This document shows, piece after piece, positions 14,979-24,565 of a stretch of DNA of 64,000 nucleotides (position 1 is its first letter; each line of letters begins with the position of its first letter). A program made the position numbers and the translations under genes. The notes beneath the pieces were generated by a model, which ran no database searches, was not told the DNA's origin, and worked only from the letters and a program-made list of their open reading frames with translations. The stretch comes from Streptomyces sp. P3 (lineage in GTDB: Bacteria > Actinomycetota > Actinomycetes > Streptomycetales > Streptomycetaceae): the NCBI RefSeq assembly GCF_003032475.1, contig NZ_CP028369.1, forward strand, positions 7,874,001 to 7,938,000. The letters run 5' to 3'.

Positions 14979-16480
14979 ACGACGAGCAGCTCGCGGACGC
15001 CGCCCGGGCGCCCGAACCCGCGGGACGCACCGCCGTCGTCGTCGGGGGCGGGCTGGCCGGAGTCACCGCCGCGCTCGCGCTCGCCGACGCGGGCGTGCGC
15101 GTCACCCTGCTCGAGGGCCGGCCCCGGCTCGGCGGCCTCGCCTTCTCCTTCCGCCGCGGCGAACTGACCGTCGACAACGGACAGCACGTCTACCTGCGCT
15201 GCTGCACCGCCTACCGGTGGTTCCTCGACCGCATCGACGCCGGCGCGCTCGCGCCGCTGCAGAATCGTCTCGATGTGCCCGTCGTCGACGTCGACAGGCC
15301 CGAGGGGCGACGGCTCGGCAGGCTGCGCCGCGACGCGCTGCCGGTGCCCCTGCATCTGGGGCGCAGCCTCGCCGTGTATCCGCATCTCTCGCTCGCCGAA
15401 CGCGCCGGGGTGGGCCGCGCCGCACTGGCGCTCAAGGGGCTCGACCTCGCCGATCCGGCCCTGGACGCCCAGGACTTCGGCAGTTGGCTGACCGCGCACG
15501 GACAGTCGGCGCGCGCCGTCGAGGCCCTGTGGGACCTCGTCGGGGTCGCCACCCTCAACGCGGTCGCCGGCGACTGCTCGCTGGGACTCGCCGCGATGGT
15601 GTTCAAGACCGGCCTGCTCTCCGAGCCGGGCGCGGCCGACATCGGCTGGGCGCACGTCCCGCTGGGCGAGCTGCACGACCGGCTGGCCCGCAAGGCGCTC
15701 GACGCCGCGGGCGTGCGCACCGAGGTCCGTGCCCGCGTCACCTCCCTCGTACCCGACGACGACGGGACCTGGCGCGTGCGGGTTCCCGGCGCGACGCTCC
15801 GCACGGACGCCGTCGTGCTCGCCGTACCGCAGCGCGAGGCCTACGACCTGCTGCCCGACGGAGCGCTCCACGACGCCGGGCGACTCCTCGAGATCGGCAC
15901 CGCGCCCATCCTCAACGTGCACGTCGTCTACGACCGCAAGGTGCTCGACGCGCCCTTCTTCGCGGCCCTCGGCACCCCCGTGCAATGGGTGTTCGACCGC
16001 ACCCACGCCTCCGGGCTGCGCGAGGGCCAGTACCTCGCCCTCTCCCAGTCCGCCGCGCAGGACGAGATCGACGAGCCCGTCGCCGCCCTGCGCGAGCGGT
16101 ACCTGCCCGAGCTGCGAAGGCTGCTGCCGGGCGCGCGCCGCGCCGAGGTGAAGGACTTCTTCGTGACCCGGGAGCGGACCGCCACGTTCGCCCCCGCCCC
16201 CGGCGTCGGGCGGCTTCGCCCCGGCGCCCGCACCGAAGCACCCGGCCTGTACCTGGCCGGAGCGTGGACCGCCACAGGGTGGCCCGCGACCATGGAGAGT
16301 GCGGTCCGCAGCGGTGTGAGCGCGGCGGACGCCGCGCTCGGCGCCCTGGGCCGGCCCCGACCACGCCGCCTCTTCGACTTCGAGGAAGCGGCCCACTGCA
16401 TCGTCCCGGGGGGCGACCCCCGCACCCCCGGCCGACGGCCGGAGGGGACCGGCGTGCCCCTGCGAGGTGGGACCCGGTGA
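14975..16480 (+). CDS. hpnE: hydroxysqualene dehydroxylase HpnE
   Basis: A 501-aa FAD-dependent amine-oxidase/phytoene-desaturase-type flavoprotein. The dinucleotide motif VVGGGLAGVTAALALADAGVRV is near residue 18 and continues into LLEGRPRLGG; the C-terminal FAD segment LYLAGAWTATGWPATMESAVRSG is near residue 425. It catalyses the last step of the HpnCDE squalene route, reductive removal of the hydroxyl group from hydroxysqualene. ATG 14975 overlaps the small gene's stop; an open frame from 14879 is its upstream shadow. The stop overlaps a GTG (16477) of the next frame, so translation is coupled. Firm by sequence and by order. Confidence 0.93.
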   Translation: MNDEQLADAARAPEPAGRTAVVVGGGLAGVTAALALADAGVRVTLLEGRPRLGGLAFSFRRGELTVDNGQHVYLRCCTAYRWFLDRIDAGALAPLQNRLDVPVVDVDRPEGRRLGRLRRDALPVPLHLGRSLAVYPHLSLAERAGVGRAALALKGLDLADPALDAQDFGSWLTAHGQSARAVEALWDLVGVATLNAVAGDCSLGLAAMVFKTGLLSEPGAADIGWAHVPLGELHDRLARKALDAAGVRTEVRARVTSLVPDDDGTWRVRVPGATLRTDAVVLAVPQREAYDLLPDGALHDAGRLLEIGTAPILNVHVVYDRKVLDAPFFAALGTPVQWVFDRTHASGLREGQYLALSQSAAQDEIDEPVAALRERYLPELRRLLPGARRAEVKDFFVTRERTATFAPAPGVGRLRPGARTEAPGLYLAGAWTATGWPATMESAVRSGVSAADAALGALGRPRPRRLFDFEEAAHCIVPGGDPRTPGRRPEGTGVPLRGGTR

Positions 16481-16545
16481 CGTTCGATCAGCACGGCTCG
16501 GCACACCCCCGCACCCCCTCCGGTACCGCGACAAGAGGAGAATCT

Positions 16546-17619
16546 GTGCCCACTGTGCCCCCGGCCACGTCGGCCGTCCGGCGGACCGCGGTGGACGTGA
16601 CCGCGCTCCTGGAGCGCGGCCGCACCCTGGCCACACCGGTGCTGCGGGCGGCCGTCGACCGTCTGGCGCCGCCCATGGACACGGTCGCCGCCTACCACTT
16701 CGGCTGGATCGACGCGCAGGGCAACCCGACCGACGGCGACGGCGGCAAGGCGGTGCGCCCCGCGCTCGCCGTGCTCTCCGCGGAGGTCGCCGGCGCCGCT
16801 CCCGAGGTCGGCGTCCCCGGCGCGGTCGCCGTGGAGCTGGTCCACAACTTCTCGCTCCTGCACGACGACCTTATGGACGGCGACGAGCAGCGCCGGCACC
16901 GCGACACCGTCTGGAAGGTGCACGGCCCCGCCCAGGCCATCCTGGTCGGCGACGCCCTGTTCGCCCTCGCCAACGAGATCCTGCTGGAACTCGGCACCGT
17001 CGAGGCCGGTCGCGCCACGCGCCGGCTGACCACCGCCACCCGCGCCCTCATCGACGGCCAGGCCCAGGACATCTCCTACGAACACCGCGACCGGGTCAGC
17101 GTCGAGGAGTGCCTGGAGATGGAGGGCAACAAGACCGGCGCGCTGCTGGCCTGCGCCAGCTCCATCGGCGCGGTGCTCGGCGGCGCCGACGAGCGCACCG
17201 CGGACACCCTGGAGAAGTACGGCCACCACCTCGGTCTCGCCTTCCAGGCCGTCGACGACCTCCTCGGCATCTGGGGCGACCCCGAGGCCACCGGCAAGCA
17301 GACCTGGAGCGACCTGCGCCAGCGCAAGAAGTCGCTGCCCGTGGTCGCCGCCCTCGCCGCGGGCGGTCCCGCCTCCGAGCGGCTCGGCGAGATCCTCGCC
17401 GCGGACGCCAAGAGCAGCGACTTCGACAACTTCTCCGAGGAGGAGTTCGCGGCCCGGGCCGCCCTGATCGAGGAGGCGGGCGGCCGCGAGTGGACCGCCG
17501 GGGAGGCACGCCGGCAGCACGCGGTCGCCATCGAGGCCCTGAACGCCGTGGACATGCCCGAGCCGGTGCGGGAGCGGTTCACGGCGCTCGCCGACTTCGT
17601 CGTCGTACGAAAGAGATGA
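16546..17619 (+). CDS. polyprenyl diphosphate synthase
   Basis: A 357-aa trans-isoprenyl diphosphate synthase that elongates allylic diphosphates with isopentenyl diphosphate. The first aspartate-rich motif is in LLHDDLMDGDEQRRH near residue 105; the second reads AVDDLLGIWGD, with Gly at the fifth position, as I recall in Streptomyces paralogues. Substrate-binding GGKAVRPAL is near residue 67. In this operon it presumably makes farnesyl diphosphate for hpnD, although chain length cannot be read with certainty. Two starts exist: GTG 16477, overlapping hpnE, and GTG 16546, which has a good AGAGGAG 5 bp upstream; I prefer 16546. The N-terminal part of the longer version shows no family similarity. 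Confidence 0.9.
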   Translation: MPTVPPATSAVRRTAVDVTALLERGRTLATPVLRAAVDRLAPPMDTVAAYHFGWIDAQGNPTDGDGGKAVRPALAVLSAEVAGAAPEVGVPGAVAVELVHNFSLLHDDLMDGDEQRRHRDTVWKVHGPAQAILVGDALFALANEILLELGTVEAGRATRRLTTATRALIDGQAQDISYEHRDRVSVEECLEMEGNKTGALLACASSIGAVLGGADERTADTLEKYGHHLGLAFQAVDDLLGIWGDPEATGKQTWSDLRQRKKSLPVVAALAAGGPASERLGEILAADAKSSDFDNFSEEEFAARAALIEEAGGREWTAGEARRQHAVAIEALNAVDMPEPVRERFTALADFVVVRKR

Positions 17620-17738
17620 TCACTATCGGTCGAATAGCCCTCGCGTAGTCGCCGGCCGGTGTGCGAGGAGAGAGAGCACCGGCCGACGGCGGACCCACAG
17701 CAGACGCAACGACATGCACACTGCACGAAGGGGAAGCC

Positions 17739-19763
17739 ATGACAGCGACGACCGACGGAAGCACCGGGGCGGCCCTGCCGCCCCGCGCTGCCGCGGCCAG
17801 CGAAACCGCCCTCACCATCCCCGTGGCGGCCGGGGTACAAGAAGCCGCCGCACGCGCCACGCAACGCGCCACCGACTTCCTGCTCGCCCGGCAGGACGCC
17901 GAGGGCTGGTGGAAGGGCGACCTCGAGACGAACGTCACGATGGACGCCGAGGACCTGCTGCTCCGCCAGTTCCTGGGCATCCGCGACGAGGCCACCACCC
18001 GGGCCACCGCGCTCTTCGTCCGCGGCGAGCAGTGCGAGGACGGCACCTGGGCCACCTTCTACGGCGGGCCGCCCGACCTCTCCGCCACCGTCGAGGCGTA
18101 CGTCGCCCTGCGACTGGCCGGCGACGAACCCGACGCGCCCCACATGGCCCGGGCCTCCGCCTGGATCCGCGACCAGGGGGGCATCGCCGCCGCCCGGGTC
18201 TTCACCCGGATCTGGCTGGCCCTGTTCGGCTGGTGGAAGTGGGAGGACCTGCCCGAACTGCCGCCCGAGCTGTTGTTCTTCCCCAAATGGTTCCCGCTGA
18301 GCATCTACAACTTCGGCTGCTGGGCCCGCCAGACGATCGTGCCGCTCACCGTCGTCTCGGCGAAGCGCCCGGTGCGCCCCGCGCCGTTCCCGCTCGACGA
18401 GCTGCACACCGACCCGGCGAACCCGAACCCGCCCAGGCCCCTTGCCCCCGTGAACAGCTGGGACGGCCTCTTCCAGCGGCTCGACAAGGTGGTGCGCGGC
18501 TACCGGACGGTCGCGGTGCGCAGACTGCGCAGGGCGGCCCTGAACTCCGCCGCCCGGTGGATCGTCGAGCGGCAGGAGAACGACGGCTGCTGGGGCGGGA
18601 TCCAGCCGCCCGCCGTGTACTCGGTCATCGCCCTGCACCTGCTCGGCTACGACCTCGGACATCCCGTGATGCGGGCCGGGCTCGCGTCGCTCGACCGGTA
18701 CGCGGTGTGGCGCGAGGACGGCGCCCGGATGATCGAGGCCTGCCAGTCGCCGGTGTGGGACACCTGCCTGGCGACCATCGCGCTGGCCGACGCGGGAGTG
18801 CCCGCCGACCATCCGCAACTGGTCAAGGCCGCCGACTGGATGCTCGGCGAACAGGTCGTGCGCCCCGGCGACTGGTCGCAACGACGGCCCCAACTGCCGC
18901 CGGGCGGCTGGGCGTTCGAGTTCCACAACGACAACTACCCGGACATCGACGACACCGCCGAGGTGGTGCTCGCCCTGCGCCGGGTCGCGCACCACGACCC
19001 GGAGCGGATGGACCGCGCCATCGCACGCGGGGTGCGGTGGAACCTCGGGATGCAGTCGAAGAACGGCGCGTGGGGCGCCTTCGACGTCGACAACACCAGC
19101 CCGTTCCCCAACCGGCTGCCGTTCTGCGACTTCGGCGAGGTCATCGACCCGCCGTCCGCCGACGTCACCGCCCACGTGGTCGAGATGCTGGCCGTCGAGG
19201 GGCTCTCCCACGACCCGCGCACCCGGCGCGGCATCACCTGGCTGCTGGCCGAACAGGAGCCGGAGGGCTCGTGGTTCGGACGCTGGGGCGTCAACTACGT
19301 CTACGGCACCGGGTCGGTGGTGCCCGCCCTCACCGCGGCCGGACTGTCCCCACGGCATCCCGCGATCCGCCGGGCGGTGGCCTGGCTGGAACGGGTGCAG
19401 AACGACGACGGCGGCTGGGGCGAGGACCTGCGCTCCTACCGGGACCCCGTCCGCTGGAGCGGCCGGGGCGCCTCGACGGCCTCGCAGACCGCCTGGGCCC
19501 TGATGGCGCTGCTGGCGGCGGGGGAGCGCGACTCCAAGGCCGTCGAACGCGGTGTCGCCTGGCTGGCGGCGACACAGCGGCAGGACGGCTCCTGGGACGA
19601 GCCGTACTTCACCGGCACCGGCTTCCCCTGGGACTTCTCGATCAACTACCACCTCTACCGGCAGGTCTTCCCGCTGACCGCACTGGGCCGGTACCTGCAC
19701 GGAGAGCCGTTCAGCAAGAAGCCCGTCCCGCACGCGGTGTCCACCGAGGCCGAGGGGAGCTGA
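17739..19763 (+). CDS. shc: squalene-hopene cyclase
   Basis: A 674-aa triterpene cyclase that turns squalene into hopene/hopanol. The catalytic protonating motif DIDD lies at residues 402-405, and several QW repeats (QxxxGxW type: ERQENDGCWGG, EQEPEGSWFGRWG, QNDDGGWGED, TQRQDGSWDE) are spread through both barrel domains. Length fits the family (about 630-720). The first 45 residues are low-complexity and variable. ATG 17739 has AAGGGGAAG just upstream. The 119-bp gap before it is the largest between these synthesis genes, so a secondary promoter is possible. Its TGA overlaps the next ATG (TGATG). It acts on the membrane surface. Confidence 0.96.
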   Translation: MTATTDGSTGAALPPRAAAASETALTIPVAAGVQEAAARATQRATDFLLARQDAEGWWKGDLETNVTMDAEDLLLRQFLGIRDEATTRATALFVRGEQCEDGTWATFYGGPPDLSATVEAYVALRLAGDEPDAPHMARASAWIRDQGGIAAARVFTRIWLALFGWWKWEDLPELPPELLFFPKWFPLSIYNFGCWARQTIVPLTVVSAKRPVRPAPFPLDELHTDPANPNPPRPLAPVNSWDGLFQRLDKVVRGYRTVAVRRLRRAALNSAARWIVERQENDGCWGGIQPPAVYSVIALHLLGYDLGHPVMRAGLASLDRYAVWREDGARMIEACQSPVWDTCLATIALADAGVPADHPQLVKAADWMLGEQVVRPGDWSQRRPQLPPGGWAFEFHNDNYPDIDDTAEVVLALRRVAHHDPERMDRAIARGVRWNLGMQSKNGAWGAFDVDNTSPFPNRLPFCDFGEVIDPPSADVTAHVVEMLAVEGLSHDPRTRRGITWLLAEQEPEGSWFGRWGVNYVYGTGSVVPALTAAGLSPRHPAIRRAVAWLERVQNDDGGWGEDLRSYRDPVRWSGRGASTASQTAWALMALLAAGERDSKAVERGVAWLAATQRQDGSWDEPYFTGTGFPWDFSINYHLYRQVFPLTALGRYLHGEPFSKKPVPHAVSTEAEGS

Positions 19764-20404
19764 TGAGCACGCAGCCCGTCCCGGCGCCGCTGCTGATCGC
19801 CTGCGCGCTCGGCATCGAGCACCTCGCCCTGCGCCTGGGCGACCGCAGCGGGGCCGACGGGCCGGTCACCGTCCTGCGGACGGGCATGGGCCCCAGAGCG
19901 GCGGAACGCTCCGTCACCCGGGTGCTGGCCGGCCCGGTGCTCGGCGGCGCGGCCGTGCTGGCCACCGGCTTCTGCGCCGGACTCGCCCCCGGCATGCACC
20001 CCGGCGACCTGGTCGTCGCCGAGGAGACCCGGGACCCGCGCGGCCGGGTGCCCTGCGTCGGCGCCGACCTGCTGGTCAAGGAACTCGTGCGCATCCTGCC
20101 GGGGCGCACCGTGCACACCGGCCCGCTCACCGGCTCCGACCACGTGGTACGCGGACACGAGCGGGCCGACCTGCGCGCGACGGGCGCGATCGCGGTCGAC
20201 ATGGAGTCGGCGTCCACGCTCCTGAGCGCCGTGCGCGCCGAACCGCGCCCGGTTGCGGCCGTACGGGTGGTCGTGGACGCTCCTGAACATGAACTCGTCC
20301 GGATCGGCACGGTGCGCGGTGGAATATCGGCTTTCCGCGTCCTTCGTTCAGTGCTGCCTGCTTTTTTCGAATGGCACCGTAATGTTCTGCTCCCCCGGAG
20401 GTGA
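19763..20404 (+). CDS. hpnG: hopanoid nucleosidase/phosphorylase HpnG
   Basis: A 213-aa phosphorylase-superfamily protein. In hopanoid side-chain synthesis HpnH adds an adenosyl group to diploptene and HpnG removes adenine from adenosylhopane, leading to ribosylhopane. Visible are the phosphate-site segment GFCAGLAPGMHPGDLVVAEE near residue 72, a substrate-side GSDHVV near residue 125, and VDMESAS near residue 147, the purine/ribose-binding Met-Glu-Ser motif of the family. ATG 19763 overlaps the shc stop. It is followed by hpnH with a 5-bp gap. Weakly conserved sequence, but neighbours make the assignment good. Confidence 0.85.
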   Translation: MSTQPVPAPLLIACALGIEHLALRLGDRSGADGPVTVLRTGMGPRAAERSVTRVLAGPVLGGAAVLATGFCAGLAPGMHPGDLVVAEETRDPRGRVPCVGADLLVKELVRILPGRTVHTGPLTGSDHVVRGHERADLRATGAIAVDMESASTLLSAVRAEPRPVAAVRVVVDAPEHELVRIGTVRGGISAFRVLRSVLPAFFEWHRNVLLPRR

Positions 20405-20409
20405 GCCAC

Positions 20410-21432
20410 ATGGCCATGCCGCTGCGCCAGTCCATCAAGGTCGCTACATACCTGGCTGAACAGAAGCTCCGCAAGCGGGACAAGTTCCCGCTCATCGTCG
20501 AGCTGGAACCCCTCTTCGCCTGCAACCTCAAGTGCGAGGGCTGCGGCAAGATCCAGCACCCGGCGGGAGTGCTCAAACAGCGCATGCCGGTCGCCCAGGC
20601 CGTCGGCGCGGTGCTGGAGTCCGGCGCGCCCATGGTGTCCATCGCGGGCGGCGAGCCCCTGATGCATCCTCAGATCGACGAGATCGTCCGGCAGTTGGTG
20701 GCGAAGAGGAAGTACGTGTTCCTCTGCACCAACGCCATGCTGCTGCGCAAGAAGATGGAGAAGTTCACGCCCTCGCCCTACTTCGCCTTCGCCGTGCACA
20801 TCGACGGTCTGCGCGAGCGGCACGACGAGTCGGTGGCGAAGGAGGGCGTCTTCGACGAGGCCGTGGCGGCCATCAAGGAGGCCAAGCGGCGCGGCTTCCG
20901 GGTGACCACCAACTCCACCTTCTTCAACACCGACACCCCGCAGACCATCGTCGAGGTGCTCAACTTCCTCAACGACGACCTCAAGGTCGACGAGATGATG
21001 ATCTCGCCCGCCTACGCCTACGAGAAGGCGCCCGACCAGGAGCACTTCCTGGGGGTGGAGCAGACCCGCGAACTGTTCAAGAAGGCCTTCTCGGGCGGCA
21101 ACCGGCGTCGCTGGCGGCTCAACCACTCGCCGCTGTTCCTCGACTTCCTCGAGGGCAAGGTCGACTTCCCGTGCACCGCGTGGGCCATCCCGAACTACTC
21201 GCTGTTCGGCTGGCAGAGGCCCTGCTACCTGATGAGCGACGGATACGTGCCCACGTACCGCGAGCTCATCGAGGAGACCGACTGGGACCGGTACGGCCGC
21301 GGGAAGGACCCGCGCTGCGCCAACTGCATGGCGCACTGCGGCTACGAGCCGACCGCCGTCCTGGCCACCATGGGGTCGCTGAAGGAGTCCCTGCGCGCGT
21401 TGCGCGAGACCGTCAACGGAAACCGGGAGTGA
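20410..21432 (+). CDS. hpnH: radical SAM adenosylhopane synthase HpnH
   Basis: A 340-aa radical SAM enzyme. The 4Fe-4S/SAM-binding cysteines are C38, C42 and C45 ([11 protein letters not shown]), and the SAM-side GGEP is in [13 protein letters not shown]-terminal SPASM-like or DUF3463 region has clustered cysteines ([14 protein letters not shown]). It joins a 5'-deoxyadenosyl radical to diploptene, opening the C35 hopanoid pathway. I chose ATG 20410 ([10 protein letters not shown], as in other HpnH), which has GGAGG 9 bp upstream; GTG 20401, overlapping hpnG, is an alternative. Ends 4 bp before ispG. Confidence 0.95.
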   Translation: MAMPLRQSIKVATYLAEQKLRKRDKFPLIVELEPLFACNLKCEGCGKIQHPAGVLKQRMPVAQAVGAVLESGAPMVSIAGGEPLMHPQIDEIVRQLVAKRKYVFLCTNAMLLRKKMEKFTPSPYFAFAVHIDGLRERHDESVAKEGVFDEAVAAIKEAKRRGFRVTTNSTFFNTDTPQTIVEVLNFLNDDLKVDEMMISPAYAYEKAPDQEHFLGVEQTRELFKKAFSGGNRRRWRLNHSPLFLDFLEGKVDFPCTAWAIPNYSLFGWQRPCYLMSDGYVPTYRELIEETDWDRYGRGKDPRCANCMAHCGYEPTAVLATMGSLKESLRALRETVNGNRE

Positions 21433-21436
21433 GGCG

Positions 21437-22612
21437 ATGACCGCGGTCTCGCTGGGCGTCCCCGGGATGCCGGTCCGGCCGCCGGCGCCGCGCCGCAGGA
21501 GCCGGCGGATCCAGGTCGGCTCCGTGGCGGTGGGCGGAGACGCCCCGGTGTCGGTGCAGTCGATGACGACGACGCGGACGTCGGACGTGGGCGCGACGCT
21601 GCAGCAGATCGCGGAGCTGACGGCGTCGGGGTGCCAGATCGTGCGGGTGGCGTGTCCGACGCAGGACGACGCGGACGTGCTGTCGACGATCGCGCGCAAG
21701 TCGCAGATCCCGGTGATCGCGGACATCCACTTCCAGCCGAAGTACGTGTTCGCGGCGATCGAGGCGGGCTGCGCGGCGGTGCGGGTGAACCCGGGCAACA
21801 TCAGGCAGTTCGACGACAAGGTGCGGGAGATCGCGAAGGCGGCGAAGGAGCACGGCACGCCGATCCGCATCGGTGTCAACGCCGGTTCGCTGGACCGCCG
21901 GCTGCTGCAGAAGTACGGGAAGGCCACCCCGGAGGCGCTGGTGGAGTCGGCGCTGTGGGAGGCGTCGCTGTTCGAGGAGCACGACTTCCGCGACATCAAG
22001 ATCTCGGTCAAGCACAACGACCCGGTGGTGATGATCGAGGCGTACCGGCAGCTCGCCGCGCAGTGCGACTACCCCCTGCACCTCGGCGTCACCGAGGCCG
22101 GCCCCGCCTTCCAGGGCACGATCAAGTCGGCGGTCGCCTTCGGCGCGCTGCTCTGCGAGGGCATCGGCGACACCATCCGGGTCTCCCTCTCGGCGCCGCC
22201 GGTGGAGGAGGTCAAGGTCGGCAACCAGATCCTGGAGTCCCTCAACCTCAAGCAGCGCGGTCTGGAGATCGTCTCCTGCCCGTCCTGCGGCCGCGCGCAG
22301 GTCGACGTCTACAAGCTCGCCGAAGAGGTGACGGCGGGGCTGGAGGGCATGGAGGTCCCGCTGCGCGTCGCCGTGATGGGCTGCGTGGTCAACGGCCCCG
22401 GCGAGGCCCGCGAGGCCGACCTCGGCGTCGCCTCCGGCAACGGCAAGGGGCAGATCTTCGTGAAGGGCGAGGTCATCAAGACCGTCCCCGAGTCGAAGAT
22501 CGTCGAGACCCTCATCGAGGAGGCCATGAAGCTGGCCGAGCAGTTGGAGCGGGACGGGGCCGCCACCGGGGTCCCCGTGGCCACGGGGACCCCGGCAGTG
22601 ACGGTGAGTTGA
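21437..22612 (+). CDS. ispG: 4-hydroxy-3-methylbut-2-enyl diphosphate synthase, operon copy
   Basis: A 391-aa enzyme of the MEP pathway that reductively opens methylerythritol cyclodiphosphate. The 4Fe-4S cluster ligands are C281 and C284 (SCPSCGR) and C316 ([11 protein letters not shown]), with the TIM-barrel segment [11 protein letters not shown] near residue 42. Streptomyces normally keeps another housekeeping ispG elsewhere, so this is probably a dedicated second copy. Odd features: codons from about 21545 to 21860 are almost all G-ending, unlike the C-ending codons after about 22060; and a 30-bp perfect palindrome lies in the last codons. Expressed with dxs 30 bp downstream to raise C5 supply for hopanoids. 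Confidence 0.95.
   Translation: MTAVSLGVPGMPVRPPAPRRRSRRIQVGSVAVGGDAPVSVQSMTTTRTSDVGATLQQIAELTASGCQIVRVACPTQDDADVLSTIARKSQIPVIADIHFQPKYVFAAIEAGCAAVRVNPGNIRQFDDKVREIAKAAKEHGTPIRIGVNAGSLDRRLLQKYGKATPEALVESALWEASLFEEHDFRDIKISVKHNDPVVMIEAYRQLAAQCDYPLHLGVTEAGPAFQGTIKSAVAFGALLCEGIGDTIRVSLSAPPVEEVKVGNQILESLNLKQRGLEIVSCPSCGRAQVDVYKLAEEVTAGLEGMEVPLRVAVMGCVVNGPGEAREADLGVASGNGKGQIFVKGEVIKTVPESKIVETLIEEAMKLAEQLERDGAATGVPVATGTPAVTVS
22566..22595. repeat. 30-bp perfect palindrome in the 3' end of ispG
   Basis: Two uninterrupted 15-nt arms (22566-22580 and 22581-22595) that are exact reverse complements, encoding part of the variable C-terminal tail of IspG. In RNA it could form a 13-bp stem with a 4-nt loop. 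It lies about 48 bp before the dxs start and may act as an attenuator or RNA stabiliser. Confidence 0.7.
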
Positions 22613-22642
22613 GGCAGGGCACGGACCGAGAGGGGGCCCGAC

Positions 22643-24565
22643 GTGACGATCCTGGAGACCATCCGGCAACCACGCGACCTGAAGGCGCTGTCCGAGGCGG
22701 AACTCGGTGAACTGGCTGACGAGATAAGAGAGTTCCTGATCCACGCGGTCGCCCGGACCGGTGGACATCTGGGACCCAACCTGGGCGTGGTGGAACTGAC
22801 CGTCGCCCTGCACCGGGTGTTCGAGTCGCCGGACGACCGCATCCTGTGGGACACCGGCCACCAGAGCTATGTGCACAAGCTTCTGACCGGGCGTCAGGAC
22901 TTCTCCAAGCTGCGCGGGAAGGGCGGCCTGTCCGGTTACCCCGCGCGCGAGGAGTCCGCCCACGACGTCATCGAGAACAGTCACGCCTCCACCGCGCTGG
23001 GCTGGGCCGACGGTCTCGCCAAGGCGCGCCAGGTGCAGGGCGGGAAGGGCCATGTGGTCGCGGTGGTCGGCGACGGCGCGCTCACTGGCGGCATGGCCTG
23101 GGAGGCGCTGAACAACATCGCGGCCGCCAGGGACCGGCCGCTGATCATCGTCGTCAACGACAACGAGCGGTCGTACGCGCCCACCATCGGCGGCCTCGCC
23201 AACCACCTGGCGGCGCTGCGCACGACCGACGGCTACGAGAGGATGCTGGCCTGGGGGAAGGACGTCCTGCTGCGCACTCCGCTGGTCGGGCACACCGTCT
23301 ACGAGTCCCTGCACGGCGCGAAGAAGGGCTTCAAGGACGCCTTCGCCCCGCAGGGCATGTTCGAGGACCTCGGTCTGAAGTACGTCGGTCCGATCGACGG
23401 GCACGACGTCAAGGCCGTCGAGTCCGCGCTGCGGCGGGCGAAGCGCTTCCACGGGCCGGTGCTGGTGCACTGCCTGACCGAGAAGGGCCGCGGCTACGAA
23501 CCCGCTCTCGCCCACGAGGAGGACCACTTCCACACCGTGGGCGCGATGGATCCGCTGACCTGCGCCCCGCTCGCGCCCGCCGGGGGGCCGTCCTGGACGT
23601 CCGTCTTCGGCGACGAGATCGTGGCGATCGGTGAGGAGCGCGACGACGTCGTGGCGATCACCGCGGCGATGCTCCACCCGGTGGGGCTCGGCAGGTTCGC
23701 CGAACGCTTCCCCGACCGCGTCTGGGACGTCGGCATAGCCGAGCAGCACGCGACGGTGAGCGCGGCGGGCCTGGCGACCGGCGGCCTGCACCCCGTCGTG
23801 GCCGTCTACGCGACCTTCCTCAACCGCGCCTTCGACCAGTTGCTGATGGACGTGGCGCTGCACCGCTGCGGGGTGACGTTCGTCCTGGACCGGGCCGGGG
23901 TCACCGGCGTGGACGGGGCGTCCCACAACGGGATGTGGGACATGTCCGTGCTGCAGGTGGTGCCCGGGCTCAGGATCGCCGCCCCGCGCGACGCCGAGCA
24001 GCTCCGCGCCCAGCTGCGGGAGGCCGTCGCGGTGGACGACGCGCCCACCCTGGTCCGTTTCCCCAAGGAGTCGGTCGGACCGGAGATCCCCGCGGTCGGC
24101 ACGGTGGGCGGCATGGACGTCCTGCACCGCGCCGAACGGCCCGAGGTGCTGCTGGTGGCCGTCGGCGTGATGGCGCCGGTGTGCCTGCGGGCCGCCGAGC
24201 TGCTGCAGGCGCGGGGTGTCGCCTGCACGGTCGTCGACCCCCGGTGGGTCAAACCCGTCGATCCGGCCCTGCCCGGCCTCGCCGCCGAGCACCGGCTGGT
24301 GGCGGTCGTGGAGGACAACAGCCGGGCGGCGGGCGTCGGCTCGGCGGTGGCGCTGGCCCTCGGTGACGCCGAGGTCGACGTGCCCGTGCGGCGGTTCGGC
24401 ATTCCGGAGCAGTTCCTCGCGCACGCCAAGCGCGGCGAGGTGCTCGCCGACGTCGGTCTCACGCCCGTCGAGATCGCCGGCCGGATCAGCGCGAGCCTGG
24501 CCGTGCGGGGCGTCAGGTCCGCCGACGCCCCGCTCGCCGGCCCACTCAAGGAGAAGGCTGAATGA
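22643..24565 (+). CDS. dxs: 1-deoxy-D-xylulose-5-phosphate synthase, operon copy
   Basis: A 640-aa thiamine-diphosphate enzyme that condenses pyruvate and glyceraldehyde 3-phosphate, the first step of the MEP pathway. TPP/Mg-binding [16 protein letters not shown] is near residue 145, catalytic histidines are in GHQSYVHK and PIDGHDVKA, and the transketolase-like pyrimidine domain follows ([15 protein letters not shown] near residue 370). A Dxs-type C-terminal domain is complete. GTG 22643 is the start. The pair ispG-dxs inside a hopanoid operon gives a local precursor supply. Its stop overlaps the next ATG (ATGA). Probably a second copy alongside a housekeeping dxs. Confidence 0.96.
   Translation: MTILETIRQPRDLKALSEAELGELADEIREFLIHAVARTGGHLGPNLGVVELTVALHRVFESPDDRILWDTGHQSYVHKLLTGRQDFSKLRGKGGLSGYPAREESAHDVIENSHASTALGWADGLAKARQVQGGKGHVVAVVGDGALTGGMAWEALNNIAAARDRPLIIVVNDNERSYAPTIGGLANHLAALRTTDGYERMLAWGKDVLLRTPLVGHTVYESLHGAKKGFKDAFAPQGMFEDLGLKYVGPIDGHDVKAVESALRRAKRFHGPVLVHCLTEKGRGYEPALAHEEDHFHTVGAMDPLTCAPLAPAGGPSWTSVFGDEIVAIGEERDDVVAITAAMLHPVGLGRFAERFPDRVWDVGIAEQHATVSAAGLATGGLHPVVAVYATFLNRAFDQLLMDVALHRCGVTFVLDRAGVTGVDGASHNGMWDMSVLQVVPGLRIAAPRDAEQLRAQLREAVAVDDAPTLVRFPKESVGPEIPAVGTVGGMDVLHRAERPEVLLVAVGVMAPVCLRAAELLQARGVACTVVDPRWVKPVDPALPGLAAEHRLVAVVEDNSRAAGVGSAVALALGDAEVDVPVRRFGIPEQFLAHAKRGEVLADVGLTPVEIAGRISASLAVRGVRSADAPLAGPLKEKAE

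Noticed and set aside
21413..24424. 1003-aa minus-strand frame over ispG and dxs
   Set aside because: Antisense to two clear enzymes; low-complexity composition, no motifs.
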